Assembly (NCBI GenBank): GCA_023402845.1
Contig: JAEYFP010000022.1
Span: 1-64,000 of the forward strand
Source of the DNA: Bacillota bacterium
GTDB taxonomy: Bacteria; Bacillota; Clostridia; Lachnospirales; Lachnospiraceae
Reading direction: 5' to 3'
Length of the DNA stretch: 64,000 nt
The notes beneath the pieces are model-generated. The model saw nothing but the letters and a program-made list of their open reading frames with translations, had not been told where the DNA came from and did not search any database. Shown here piece after piece: positions 1 to 6,997 of this stretch (the stretch's first letter is position 1; each line of letters begins with the position of its first letter). A program made the translations under genes and the position numbers.

Positions 1-1036
1 TCTTGGCTCCACCGGCTCCGGCAAGAGCTTTGCCGCCAAACGGGAGCTGATTAACGTATTCCTTACCACCAAAGACCGGATTATCATTGTAGACCCGATG
101 GGCGAATATGCCCCGCTGGTGAAGCGGTTTGGGGGACAGGTCATTGACATTTCACCGGACAGCCCTCTTGGAAATTACATTAACCCGATGGATATTCAAA
201 TAAATATGGCAGACGAGGACAGTCCGCTTTCCATGAAAGCGGATTTTCTATTATCCTTGTGCGAACTGATTTTAGGCGGCAAGGACGGACTGCAACCCAT
301 TGAAAAAACGGTCATTGACCGCTGTGTGCGGCTGGTGTACCGGGAGCTTGCATTGGGTATCGGGGACGGGAAAATACCGCTTTTGCAAGACCTGTACGAA
401 ACCCTTTGTAAACAGCCGGAGCCGGAGGCCAAACGGGTAGCAACCGCGCTGGAGCTTTACTGCACCGGCTCCCTGAACCTCTTTAACCACCGTACCAATG
501 TCAGCCTTGATAAGCGCGTGGTGTGCATCGTGCTAAAGGGCATGGGGGAAAACCTGCGTAAAATCGCCATGCACATCACTAACGAGCTTGTGACACAGGC
601 GGTCAATACCAACTTTGCCGCAGGGCTTGCGACCTGGTGCTATTTTGATGAATTTCATATTCTCTTGCAGGATGCCTTGAGCGCGGGCTATTTCGTCCGT
701 GTCTGGAAGATGCTTCGTAAGAAGGGCTGTGTACCGAGCGCACTGACACAGAATGTGAAAGACCTGTTAGCCAGCCGGGAGATTGAAAATATCTTGGAAA
801 ACAGCGACTTCATGATATTGCTGTCACAGGCGCAGGGCGACCGGACGATACTCGCCAAACAGCTTGGTATTTCCGAGCATCAGCTATCCTATATCACCCA
901 CAGCAATTCCGGTGAGGGGCTATTATTCTTCGGGAACACCACCATCCCTTTCATAGACCGCTTCCCGCGCGGGGAGATATACAATCTGCTCACCACCCGC
1001 CCGGAGGACATAGCCAAGGAGGCTCCCCATGCGTGA
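1..1036 (+). CDS. VirB4/TraE-like conjugation ATPase (5' partial)
   Basis: Cytoplasmic motor ATPase of a type IV secretion/conjugation system, which powers assembly of the mating channel. The reading frame is open from base 2, upstream of the first ATG at 98. That upstream part encodes a Walker A loop, GSTGSGKS, in the first 30 bases, so the gene starts left of the window and the ATG at 98 is internal. A Walker B-like segment (hydrophobic run ending FDEF) lies near base 650, followed by the RKKGC..ALTQNV region typical of VirB4/TraE proteins of Tn1549/CTn-type elements. About 344 C-terminal residues are present. The stop overlaps the next start (ATG at 1029), which indicates translational coupling. 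Family assignment is firm; the exact element name is inferred. Confidence 0.9.
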   Translation, partial: LGSTGSGKSFAAKRELINVFLTTKDRIIIVDPMGEYAPLVKRFGGQVIDISPDSPLGNYINPMDIQINMADEDSPLSMKADFLLSLCELILGGKDGLQPIEKTVIDRCVRLVYRELALGIGDGKIPLLQDLYETLCKQPEPEAKRVATALELYCTGSLNLFNHRTNVSLDKRVVCIVLKGMGENLRKIAMHITNELVTQAVNTNFAAGLATWCYFDEFHILLQDALSAGYFVRVWKMLRKKGCVPSALTQNVKDLLASREIENILENSDFMILLSQAQGDRTILAKQLGISEHQLSYITHSNSGEGLLFFGNTTIPFIDRFPRGEIYNLLTTRPEDIAKEAPHA

Positions 1037-2999
1037 CGGGAACCGCAAGCCGGAGCATGGCCCAAGTAGCCGCTTGCGGTTTGAGGATCATTCCGGCACT
1101 TCGGGCCAAGTTGACCCGAAGTCCACCTCACCACCCAAGAAGAAAAGGAAGCAGAAAAAAATACAGCCCAAACAGGAGCCGTCTGCTTTTCGGGAGGAAG
1201 CGAAAAAGGCTGTCAGCCCGGATACTGCCGACCTTCCGAACGCACCTCCCACTTCGGGACATGTTGGCCCGAAGTCCTCAAACAGCAAGTACCGCCAGAA
1301 CAGTAAGCAAACCCGGCCCTCTGACCGTCTGCGTGATGACGATACGCCACCCCATAACAGCCCCGGTTCGGAGGAAAAAACGTCCGGCACTTCGGATAAA
1401 AAAGGGGCGCGCGACACCAACAGGCTCAACAAATCCAAGCTCCGCGCGGAAAAAAGCGGCGAAAAGCTGAATACCGCCCATGAAAAGCTGGAGGCGCAGA
1501 AGCCGCCGAAAAAGCCCGGTGCGGTGAAAACGGCAGGCCGGGCGGTGCGTTTTCAGACATGGCGGTATGTGCATGGAAAAATCTATGAGGTAGAGCCTGA
1601 AAATGTGGGAACAGAGGCCGCACATCGGACAGAGCTTGCCGGGGAAACGGCTGTCCGTGGCACGACCCGCTTTATTAAACACCGCATTCGCACCCACCCG
1701 GCCCGGCAAGTCCGAAAATGGGAACGGCGGGACATCCGGGCAAAGGCGGATTTTCAATACCGCACGATGGTACAGGAGCACCCGGAGTTAAAAAGCAATC
1801 CCGTTTCCCGGCTCTGGCAAAAGCGGAGGCTGAAAAAGCAATATGCCAAACAGGCGCGGGAGGCGGCAAAGCACGGCAAACAGGCGGTGAGGTTCAGTGA
1901 GAAAATAGCCCGGACGGTTACGGCCTTTGTGAAACGGAACCCAAAGCTCCTGCTGATCGGGCTGGTGCTGTTTTTGCTGATTATCCTCCTGCAATCCTGC
2001 GTAGCTTCTCTTGCCACCATCGGCAACGGACTGGTGGGCGCGGTGGGCGGCACGTCCTATGTATCGTCAGACAGTAACATTGAGGCAGTGGAAGCAAGCT
2101 ATACCGGGCTGGAAACGGATTTGCGGGAAAAGCTGTCACGCATCGAAAGCGACTATCCCGGTTATGACGAGTACCGCTATACCGTGGATGAAATTGGGCA
2201 TGACCCCTTTGAGCTGGCCTCCTACCTGACCGCTAAATATTATGCTTATACCCCTGCCAAGGTACAGGCTGAATTGCAATCCCTGATTCAGAAGCAATAT
2301 ACCCTGACCATCACGGAAACGGTGGAGGTGCGCTACCGCACCGAAACCCAGACAGACACATGGACGGACGAGAACGGTACTACCCATCATGATACCTATA
2401 CCGTAGAGGTTCCCTACGACTATTACATTCTGAACGTCAGCCTGAAAAATAACTCATTCGGCGCTGTCGCTATGGAAAATCTTGATACGGAGCAACAGGC
2501 GCGGTATACCGTCTATCAGAAAACCCAAGGCAACCGCCCCAAGCTCTTTGAGGGGAACATTTACGCCCATGCGGGAGAATACACCGATTACGACATACCG
2601 CCGGAAGCCCTTGCAGACCCGGATTTTTCCTCGCTGATTGCGGAAGCGGAAAAGTATTTGGGCTACCCCTATGTTTGGGGCGGCGCAAGCCCCTCCACTT
2701 CCTTTGACTGTTCCGGCTTCGTCTGCTATGTGCTGGACAAATCCGGCGTATACGCCATGAGCCGGACAACGGCGCAGGGCATTTTCAACCAATGCGCGAA
2801 GATCCGCCCAGCCGAAGCAAAACCCGGCGACATTATCTTTTTTCAAGGAACCTATGACAGCTCCGGGGCTGTGTCCCATGTCGGCATCTATGTGGGCGAT
2901 CACATGATGCTCCACTGTGCCAGCGGCGGCGTACAGTATGCCCGGATGGATACCAAGTATTGGACGGAACACTTTTATGCCTTCGGGCGGCTGAATTAA
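1029..2999 (+). CDS. Membrane-anchored NlpC/P60 (C40) cell-wall hydrolase of the conjugation system
   Basis: Predicted peptidoglycan endopeptidase that opens the wall locally for the mating channel. It has 656 residues. A long basic, low-complexity cytoplasmic N-terminus (about 1-300) is followed by one membrane segment near 303-328 (LLLIGLVLFLLIILL), an extracellular region, and an NlpC/P60 domain from about 535 to the end. The expected catalytic residues are visible: Cys in FDCSGFV, His in SHVGIYVG and a second His in MLHCASGG. The start at 1029 has GGAG at the right distance and overlaps the VirB4 gene by 8 bases. Two copies of the element's 25-base palindrome lie in frame in the N-terminal linker, encoding TSGQVDPKS and TSGHVGPKS. 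Similar proteins sit after VirB4 in Tn1549-like elements. Confidence 0.88.
   Translation: MRDGNRKPEHGPSSRLRFEDHSGTSGQVDPKSTSPPKKKRKQKKIQPKQEPSAFREEAKKAVSPDTADLPNAPPTSGHVGPKSSNSKYRQNSKQTRPSDRLRDDDTPPHNSPGSEEKTSGTSDKKGARDTNRLNKSKLRAEKSGEKLNTAHEKLEAQKPPKKPGAVKTAGRAVRFQTWRYVHGKIYEVEPENVGTEAAHRTELAGETAVRGTTRFIKHRIRTHPARQVRKWERRDIRAKADFQYRTMVQEHPELKSNPVSRLWQKRRLKKQYAKQAREAAKHGKQAVRFSEKIARTVTAFVKRNPKLLLIGLVLFLLIILLQSCVASLATIGNGLVGAVGGTSYVSSDSNIEAVEASYTGLETDLREKLSRIESDYPGYDEYRYTVDEIGHDPFELASYLTAKYYAYTPAKVQAELQSLIQKQYTLTITETVEVRYRTETQTDTWTDENGTTHHDTYTVEVPYDYYILNVSLKNNSFGAVAMENLDTEQQARYTVYQKTQGNRPKLFEGNIYAHAGEYTDYDIPPEALADPDFSSLIAEAEKYLGYPYVWGGASPSTSFDCSGFVCYVLDKSGVYAMSRTTAQGIFNQCAKIRPAEAKPGDIIFFQGTYDSSGAVSHVGIYVGDHMMLHCASGGVQYARMDTKYWTEHFYAFGRLN
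1098..1122. repeat. 25-base palindromic element repeat, copy 1 (in frame)
   Basis: Arms ACTTCGGG and CCCGAAGT around the core CCAAGTTGA. Translated inside the NlpC/P60 protein as TSGQVDPKS. Confidence 0.9.
1251..1275. repeat. 25-base palindromic element repeat, copy 2 (in frame)
   Basis: Same arms, core ACATGTTGG. Translated inside the NlpC/P60 protein as TSGHVGPKS. Identical to copy 5. Confidence 0.9.
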
Positions 3000-3017
3000 C
3001 GAAAGGAAGGTGCTATT

Positions 3018-3287
3018 TTGAACGTGAAAATTGAGCGCGTCAATAAGGACATTGATAAGACCAAGGAAAAAATCAGTGAGTTTCAGGCTAAGCTGCGGGA
3101 ACTGGAAAAGCAGAAAACCGAGCTTGAAAATACGGAAATTGTGGAGGCGGTGCGCGGTATGGATATTCCGCTAAATGACCTCCCGGCTATCTTAAAGGCG
3201 CTTCGTGAGCCAAGCGGGGCGCCTTTCACTTCGGGCCAACTTGACCCGAAGTCTGCCAATACGGAGAAGGAGGAAACCGAAGCATGA
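3018..3287 (+). CDS. DUF4315 family conjugative-element protein
   Basis: Small 89-residue, highly charged protein. It opens with a coiled-coil-like stretch (IDKTKEKISEFQAKLRELEKQK) and then a short segment ending VRGMDIPLNDLPAILKAL, as in DUF4315 proteins that follow the NlpC/P60 gene in Tn1549-like elements. The start is TTG at 3018, preceded by GGAAGG. The tail carries an in-frame copy of the palindromic repeat (TSGQLDPKS) about 19 residues before the end, so the repeat has probably extended or replaced the native C-terminus. The stop overlaps the next ATG (ATGA at 3284). The molecular role is unknown; the coiled coil suggests a partner in the transfer complex. Confidence 0.8.
   Translation: MNVKIERVNKDIDKTKEKISEFQAKLRELEKQKTELENTEIVEAVRGMDIPLNDLPAILKALREPSGAPFTSGQLDPKSANTEKEETEA
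3228..3252. repeat. 25-base palindromic element repeat, copy 3 (in frame)
   Basis: Same arms, core CCAACTTGA. Translated near the C-terminus of the DUF4315 protein as TSGQLDPKS. Confidence 0.9.
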
Positions 3288-3940
3288 GAAAATTTCATAA
3301 GCTGGCGGCGTTCTGTGCCGTTCTTGCCCTGATGTTTAGCTTTACCACCGTGGCCTATGCCAGCGGCGGGGAGGAAACCCCGGAGGTGACACAAATCCCT
3401 GTGCCGGAGGCAGCAAGCGAAGCCAATCCCTTTACCCCTGCCGGAACCGGCACGGTGGTCAATACCGCCACCGATGGGGACGAAAAGCAGTTTTACACCA
3501 TCATCACCCCGGATGAAAACGTGTTTTACCTTGTGATTGACCTGCAACGGGAAACAGATAATGTGTATTTCTTAAATGCCGTAACCGAAAAAGACCTGCT
3601 GGCTCTTGCCGAAAAGCCCGGCGATACACAGGACGGCGAAGTGGTGGTATCTACCCCGGAGCAGGAAACTGTTCCTGATAGCACAGCCGCCCCGGAAACC
3701 GATACAACACCGCAATCCCAAAGCAATACGGGGATGCTCCTGCTGGTGCTGGCTGTCGTGGTAATCGGCGGCGGAGCCGGATATTACTTTAAGATTTACC
3801 GCCCGAAGCATGAACAATCCGACCATGAGGATGATTTTGATTACAGCGAAGAAGCTGACCTGTATGATGCGGAGGATATGGAGCAGGACGACGAGCTGCC
3901 GGAGCTGGAGGAAGATCAGGACGGGGATGGTGAAGCATGA
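3284..3940 (+). CDS. CD1107/DUF4366 family mobile-element membrane protein
   Basis: Predicted exported, membrane-anchored protein of 218 residues. An N-terminal signal peptide (LAAFCAVLALMFSFTTVAYA, cleavage after AYA) is followed by a conserved domain containing QFYTIITPDENVFYLVIDLQRETDNVYFLN, a Thr/Pro/Gln-rich linker, a membrane helix near residues 150-168 (MLLLVLAVVVIGGGAGYYF) and a strongly acidic tail (DEDD..EEDQDGDGEA). This matches the CD1107 family found beside VirB4 and the NlpC/P60 hydrolase in clostridial conjugative elements. It overlaps both neighbours by four bases (ATGA), so it belongs to one translationally coupled transfer operon. Its exact job in mating is not known. Confidence 0.83.
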   Translation: MRKFHKLAAFCAVLALMFSFTTVAYASGGEETPEVTQIPVPEAASEANPFTPAGTGTVVNTATDGDEKQFYTIITPDENVFYLVIDLQRETDNVYFLNAVTEKDLLALAEKPGDTQDGEVVVSTPEQETVPDSTAAPETDTTPQSQSNTGMLLLVLAVVVIGGGAGYYFKIYRPKHEQSDHEDDFDYSEEADLYDAEDMEQDDELPELEEDQDGDGEA

Positions 3941-4149
3941 ACTTTACAAACAGCCCCTACGAAAAAATGATGAAGGAAAAGCCCCGGCCTCCGCGCCGGG
4001 GTACGGTAAATAAACCGCCGAAAGACTCCCCCTGCCGGGACTGCGGCTATTGGAACGGCGCTCCCTGCATAGGCACTTGCTGCCGGGATTTGATATTGGC
4101 ACAAGGGAAGGACACTTCGGGCCAGGTTGACCCGAAGTCGGACCTATGA
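3937..4149 (+). CDS. Small Cys-containing conjugative-element protein, function unknown
   Basis: A 70-residue protein coupled by ATGA overlaps to both neighbours. Five cysteines are arranged as CRDCGYW..CIGTCC, suggesting a zinc-binding or disulfide-rich fold; the N-terminus is basic and proline-rich. Its C-terminal 11 residues come almost entirely from an in-frame palindromic repeat (TSGQVDPKS) followed by DL and the stop, so a shorter ancestral protein was probably extended by repeat insertion. I do not recognise a named family. Confidence 0.65.
   Translation: MNFTNSPYEKMMKEKPRPPRRGTVNKPPKDSPCRDCGYWNGAPCIGTCCRDLILAQGKDTSGQVDPKSDL
4114..4138. repeat. 25-base palindromic element repeat, copy 4 (in frame)
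   Basis: Same arms, core CCAGGTTGA. Forms the C-terminus of the small Cys-containing protein as TSGQVDPKS. Confidence 0.9.
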
Positions 4150-4520
4150 GTGCCGCCCACCGTGAACTGATCCGGGACGAACGGACGGCAATCCGCAGAC
4201 TGGTGGCGTGCATGTGCGCCAACTATGATCAGGAATGCGGCTGTCTGCCGCTGGATTGTCCCTGCTATATGCTGAACAAATGGTGGACGGGCGCGTACTG
4301 CAAGTATTTTCAAAGCGCCGTCCTGCCCCTTGACTCCGTACTGAAAGCAACGCTGACGGAATCAAACGCCGCGCTTTCCCAGAGGATTTGCCCAGTCTGC
4401 GGCATGGTGTTTATTCCGGTCACAAGTCAGGTGTATTGTTCGGAGGCTTGCCAGCAGGAGGGCAACCGCCGCAAGAGCCGGGAGCGTATGCGAAAAAAGC
4501 GGCGAAACAAAGGGGTATAG
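4146..4520 (+). CDS. Cysteine-rich VLP domain protein
   Basis: A 124-residue basic protein. The first half holds the Cys-rich VLP signature: clustered cysteines CMCANYDQECGCLPLDCPCYM and then CKYFQSAVLPLD. The second half has a zinc-finger-like pattern CPVCGMVF..YCSEACQQEGNRRKSRERMRKKRR, resembling a small zinc ribbon with a basic tail that could bind nucleic acid. Such proteins recur in Tn1549-like and Faecalibacterium/Clostridium conjugative elements. The start ATG overlaps the upstream stop. Function is unproven; DNA binding in the relaxosome or regulation is an inference from cysteines plus the basic tail. Confidence 0.78.
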   Translation: MSAAHRELIRDERTAIRRLVACMCANYDQECGCLPLDCPCYMLNKWWTGAYCKYFQSAVLPLDSVLKATLTESNAALSQRICPVCGMVFIPVTSQVYCSEACQQEGNRRKSRERMRKKRRNKGV

Positions 4521-4657
4521 TGTTACGATGTTCGGCTGAAAAAGCGCTGGTTTTAGCGGCTTTCCGGCTCCGGTTTTGAAGGGGGAGGTATAAATGTCTT
4601 ACTTCCCCTCATTCCGGGGGTAACTGCGTAACATTTCCCTATGAAATGGAGGTAAAA

Positions 4658-5257
4658 ATGAGCGATAACCCAAGTATGGAAACGGTGCATGGCTATGAAA
4701 TCAAACGGTCAGTTCTCTTTGACAATGACCGCGGCTTTGCCCTTGCGGAAAACCCCAATGCCCCGCAGCCCTTTGTGACATGGCAGTTTACCGAGGAAAA
4801 CGGCAAGCGCGATTATTATTGGTGGCACTATATGACGAATAAGGCGGTTGCCGTAAGGGATTATGAAAGCCGCGTTTCGGAGTATCAGCAGGATTATGGC
4901 GTATCCGAAAAATCGGCTTACAGGTATTATTCCACACAAAGGCCGGTGGATATTGGAACGTTTCCTAAAACAGAAAACGGCCCATTGTATCTTGTAAATT
5001 TTGATAAGCGGGAAAGTGTGGAGCAAGGTCAATTTCTGGCATGGGGCTATCTTGTGTATGATGCACCCCTGACGGAAAAACAGATGAATGATTATGAGCT
5101 TCGGGCAGCTCCCGGCAATCCCGACAGAAAAGCTCCCATGCGGGAAGCGAAAGAAAGCAAATCCATTGCTGACCGTCTGGCAGAGGGGGCAAAACAGGCC
5201 GCAAGGGACAACGCCGCCCGTCCTGCTCCCGACAAGAATACGGAAAAGGACAGATAA
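4658..5257 (+). CDS. Conjugative-element protein of unknown function (199 aa)
   Basis: The ATG at 4658 has an ideal TGGAGGT site and is preferred over the in-frame ATG at 4646. The first 130 residues are compact and rich in aromatic residues (GYEIKRSVLFDNDRGFALAENP, then TWQF..YYWWHYM), followed by a helix-rich basic tail (ADRLAEGAKQAARDNAA). It has no signal peptide, membrane segment or catalytic motif that I can identify. It sits alone between the Cys-rich genes and the mobilisation genes, with a palindromic repeat just after its stop (5262-5286). I do not recognise the family. Confidence 0.7.
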   Translation: MSDNPSMETVHGYEIKRSVLFDNDRGFALAENPNAPQPFVTWQFTEENGKRDYYWWHYMTNKAVAVRDYESRVSEYQQDYGVSEKSAYRYYSTQRPVDIGTFPKTENGPLYLVNFDKRESVEQGQFLAWGYLVYDAPLTEKQMNDYELRAAPGNPDRKAPMREAKESKSIADRLAEGAKQAARDNAARPAPDKNTEKDR

Positions 5258-5261
5258 TAAA

Positions 5262-5286
5262 ACTTCGGGACATGTTGGCCCGAAGT
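5262..5286. repeat. 25-base palindromic element repeat, copy 5
   Basis: Same arms, core ACATGTTGG. Lies five bases after the stop of the 199-residue protein gene. Confidence 0.9.
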
Positions 5287-5309
5287 CATAGAAGGAGGTA
5301 TTTTTATTC

Positions 5310-5495
5310 ATGAAAAAAGACAACTATTTGAACAACGCGGAGCTTTCCACCGAACAGAACTGCAATATGATTGATGGCATCCCAAACAATACGGCTCTGC
5401 CGGTTCCCCCATCGGTTCCTGTCCCGGAGGAAAAACCGCTGGATAAGGTAAAAGAACCGCCCCGGCGCAAGCGGAGCCGGGAACTGGAACGGTGA
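5310..5495 (+). CDS. Small proline-rich protein upstream of mobC
   Basis: A 61-residue predicted disordered protein: a polar N-terminus, a proline-rich centre (PVPPSVPVPEEKPLDK) and a basic C-terminus (PPRRKRSRELER). The start at 5310 has a good GGAGG site. Its stop overlaps the GTG start of mobC by four bases, so the two are translationally coupled. A relaxosome-related role is only suggested by position. Confidence 0.6.
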   Translation: MKKDNYLNNAELSTEQNCNMIDGIPNNTALPVPPSVPVPEEKPLDKVKEPPRRKRSRELER

Positions 5496-5839
5496 GCGCC
5501 CAAAAGCGCAAGCGCGGGATTCATCTGCATGTCATGGTATCGGAGGAAGAACAGGATACCATTCATCAGCGTATGGCCGAGGCCGGGATAACCAATGCCG
5601 GAGCCTATATCCGAAAAATGGCTCTGAACGGTTATGTCCTGAATGTTGACCTTGCACCTGTACGGGAACTGGTTTCCCTTCAACGCAGATGCGCAAATAA
5701 TCTCAATCAGGTTGCTATTCATGCCAATACCTACGGTGTATATCCGTCAGAGATTGCCTCCCTGCAAAAAGATTATACCGCGCTGTGGGGGCAGGTATCC
5801 GATGTGCTCAAACAACTTACGGCGGTGGTGGAGCTATAA
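5492..5839 (+). CDS. mobC: MobC-like relaxosome accessory protein
   Basis: A 115-residue mobilisation protein expected to bind near oriT and help the relaxase open the DNA. The N-terminal region (KRKRGIHLHVMVSEEEQDTIHQRMAEAG) has a ribbon-helix-helix character. It is followed by NAGAYIRKMALNGYVLNVDLAPVRELVSLQRRCANNLNQVAIHANTYG, the usual MobC core with RRCANNLNQ. It starts with GTG overlapping the preceding stop. The relaxase lies about 1.2 kb downstream, separated by regulatory genes. The oriT is probably near this gene, but I could not place a nick site. Confidence 0.85.
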   Translation: MSAQKRKRGIHLHVMVSEEEQDTIHQRMAEAGITNAGAYIRKMALNGYVLNVDLAPVRELVSLQRRCANNLNQVAIHANTYGVYPSEIASLQKDYTALWGQVSDVLKQLTAVVEL

Positions 5840-5894
5840 AGAACGGGGAGCGTTGGCATCGTGCCTCCGCTCCCTGCTTTCTTCTATATCAGCA

Positions 5895-6113
5895 TTATTC
5901 TTTTACCATATCCGCTATGTAGGTAATGACTTCTTCCGGCGTTGGCTGTTCTCCCGCATGGGGAATTGATTTCCAAAATGCCTGTGCCTGTGGTTCGGGA
6001 CTTTTCATCGCTTCCGCAATGGCGCTTTCGATTTCATGGCGTACTTCACTTTCGCTGATTCCCCTTTGCTTGGCAAGTTTTTTTAATGCTCTTTTCGCTT
6101 TTGCAGTATCCAT
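5895..6113 (-). CDS. Spo0A C-terminal-like small protein
   Basis: A 72-residue protein on the opposite strand. The stretch AKQRGISESEVRHEIESAIAEAM and the ending PTPEEVITYIADMV resemble the last part of the Spo0A DNA-binding domain (segments like TTASRVERAIRHAIEVAW and PTNSEFIAMIADKL), without a receiver domain. The full Spo0A recognition region is not present, so direct DNA binding is uncertain. It is divergent from the XRE regulator at 6247, and the spacer between them holds two palindromes that could be operators. The assignment comes from remembered family sequence and is moderate. Confidence 0.6.
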   Translation of the reverse strand: MDTAKAKRALKKLAKQRGISESEVRHEIESAIAEAMKSPEPQAQAFWKSIPHAGEQPTPEEVITYIADMVKE

Positions 6114-6155
6114 TGTTTTCTCTCCTTTTTTGCTGGTATGTGTAAGAAGTCTAAC

Positions 6156-6208
6156 AAGATATATTATATCTTACTAACCAATTCTACTTAGGACATACTA
6201 TATATGTC
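6156..6208. promoter_or_regulatory. Two palindromic operator-like sites in a divergent spacer
   Basis: Between the divergent genes at 6113 (minus) and 6247 (plus) lie a perfect palindrome at 6156-6172 (AAGATATA, centre T, TATATCTT) and a second one at 6192-6208 (GACATA, five-base spacer, TATGTC). Their position suggests binding by the neighbouring XRE protein or the Spo0A_C-like protein. Confidence 0.5.
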
Positions 6209-6246
6209 AATGGTGTGGATTTTTAACGGTTAAAGGAGGGCTTCCG

Positions 6247-6468
6247 ATGGAATACGGAACGATAAAAATAAAGCTGAATGAACTGATTGAAAAAGAGGGA
6301 ATCAGCAAAAACAAATTGAGCCATAAGGCAGAAATGCAGCGTTCCCAAATCAATCATTACTGCAACAATAGTATAACGAGATTGGACATAGATGTACTTG
6401 CCCGGATATGCACGGTATTGAACTGTGAAATTGGCGATCTGCTGGAATTTGTACCACCGGAAAAATAA
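6247..6468 (+). CDS. XRE-family transcriptional regulator
   Basis: A 73-residue Cro/CI-type DNA-binding protein. The helix-turn-helix spans roughly residues 10-60: LIEKEGISKNKLSHKAEMQRSQINHYCNNSITRLDIDVLARICTVLNCEIGDLL, the compact single-domain form common in Firmicutes. The start has an AGGAGGG site. The final base of its TAA stop is the first base of a palindromic repeat copy (6468-6492). It probably controls element genes through the palindromes just upstream; this is inferred from position. Confidence 0.85.
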   Translation: MEYGTIKIKLNELIEKEGISKNKLSHKAEMQRSQINHYCNNSITRLDIDVLARICTVLNCEIGDLLEFVPPEK

Positions 6469-6492
6469 CTTCGGGCCGATTTGGCTCGAAGT
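6468..6492. repeat. 25-base palindromic element repeat, copy 6
   Basis: Core CCGATTTGG with one arm change (right arm CTCGAAGT). Its first base is the last base of the XRE gene stop codon. Confidence 0.85.
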
Positions 6493-6515
6493 GCCGGGAC
6501 GAGATTCGCAAAGAC

Positions 6516-6553
6516 GCGACAACATTGTTGTTCCCTTTCCCAAATGGTAAAAT
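6516..6553 (+). promoter_or_regulatory. Promoter with inverted repeat over the -35, upstream of CD1845-like gene
   Basis: GCGACAACATTGTTG at 6516-6530 contains a CAACA-T-TGTTG inverted repeat. Its right half forms a -35 (TTGTTG, 6525-6530), followed by a 17-base spacer and a -10 TAAAAT (6548-6553). The same arrangement occurs before the recombinase gene at 12963-13000, so a shared regulator is plausible. Confidence 0.55.
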
Positions 6554-6587
6554 ATAGGTAGAATCAAACAAGAAAGGGGTCATGATT

Positions 6588-6881
6588 ATGAAGATTATTT
6601 TTAAAATACTTGCGATACCGTTTATTATCGCATTAAGTATCAGCGTGGCATTTCTGTATTTTATCTTTTGCGTTTCTGAATGGATTTGTACGGTTGCCGC
6701 CGTCATTCTTGCGGCATTGGGAGCCTTTACTTTTTTTACAGGTGGCACTGTAATCAACAGTGTGGTACTGCTCCTATTGGGCTTCCTGATTTCTCCTCTC
6801 GGCCTCCGGGCTGTGATAGAGTGGTTTATCGACAGATTGGCCGACCTGAATTGCTTCCTGAAGGATTATGTGATGGGATAA
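6588..6881 (+). CDS. CD1845 family membrane protein
   Basis: About 97 residues; an in-frame ATG at 6582 is also possible, but the ATG at 6588 sits better behind AAAGGGG. Three hydrophobic segments are visible: FKILAIPFIIALSISVAFLYFIF, WICTVAAVILAALGAFTFFTGG and SVVLLLLGFLISPLGL, followed by a short tail ending in DYVMG. The sequence and position before the relaxase match the CD1845-type protein of Tn1549-like elements. It is an integral membrane protein of unknown function. A promoter with an inverted repeat precedes it, and a short GC-rich hairpin (GGCGAGC/GCTCGC near 6908-6928) follows its stop and may terminate transcription. Confidence 0.78.
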   Translation: MKIIFKILAIPFIIALSISVAFLYFIFCVSEWICTVAAVILAALGAFTFFTGGTVINSVVLLLLGFLISPLGLRAVIEWFIDRLADLNCFLKDYVMG

Positions 6882-6947
6882 AAAATAGAAATAACACCAC
6901 AAAAGGAAGGCGAGCTAAACGGCTCGCTTTTTCCATATCAGTTGTGG

Positions 6948-6972
6948 ACTTCGGGACAACTTGACCCGAAGT
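6948..6972. repeat. 25-base palindromic element repeat, copy 7
   Basis: Same arms, core ACAACTTGA. Lies 25 bases upstream of the relaxase ATG. Confidence 0.9.
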
Positions 6973-6997
6973 GATACTTCCGGGAAGGAGGGTTTTC

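Noticed and set aside
1088..5289. Minus-strand ORFs containing FGSTWPEV or FGPTCPEV
   Set aside because: They are the reverse reading of the palindromic repeats and lie inside well-supported plus-strand genes.
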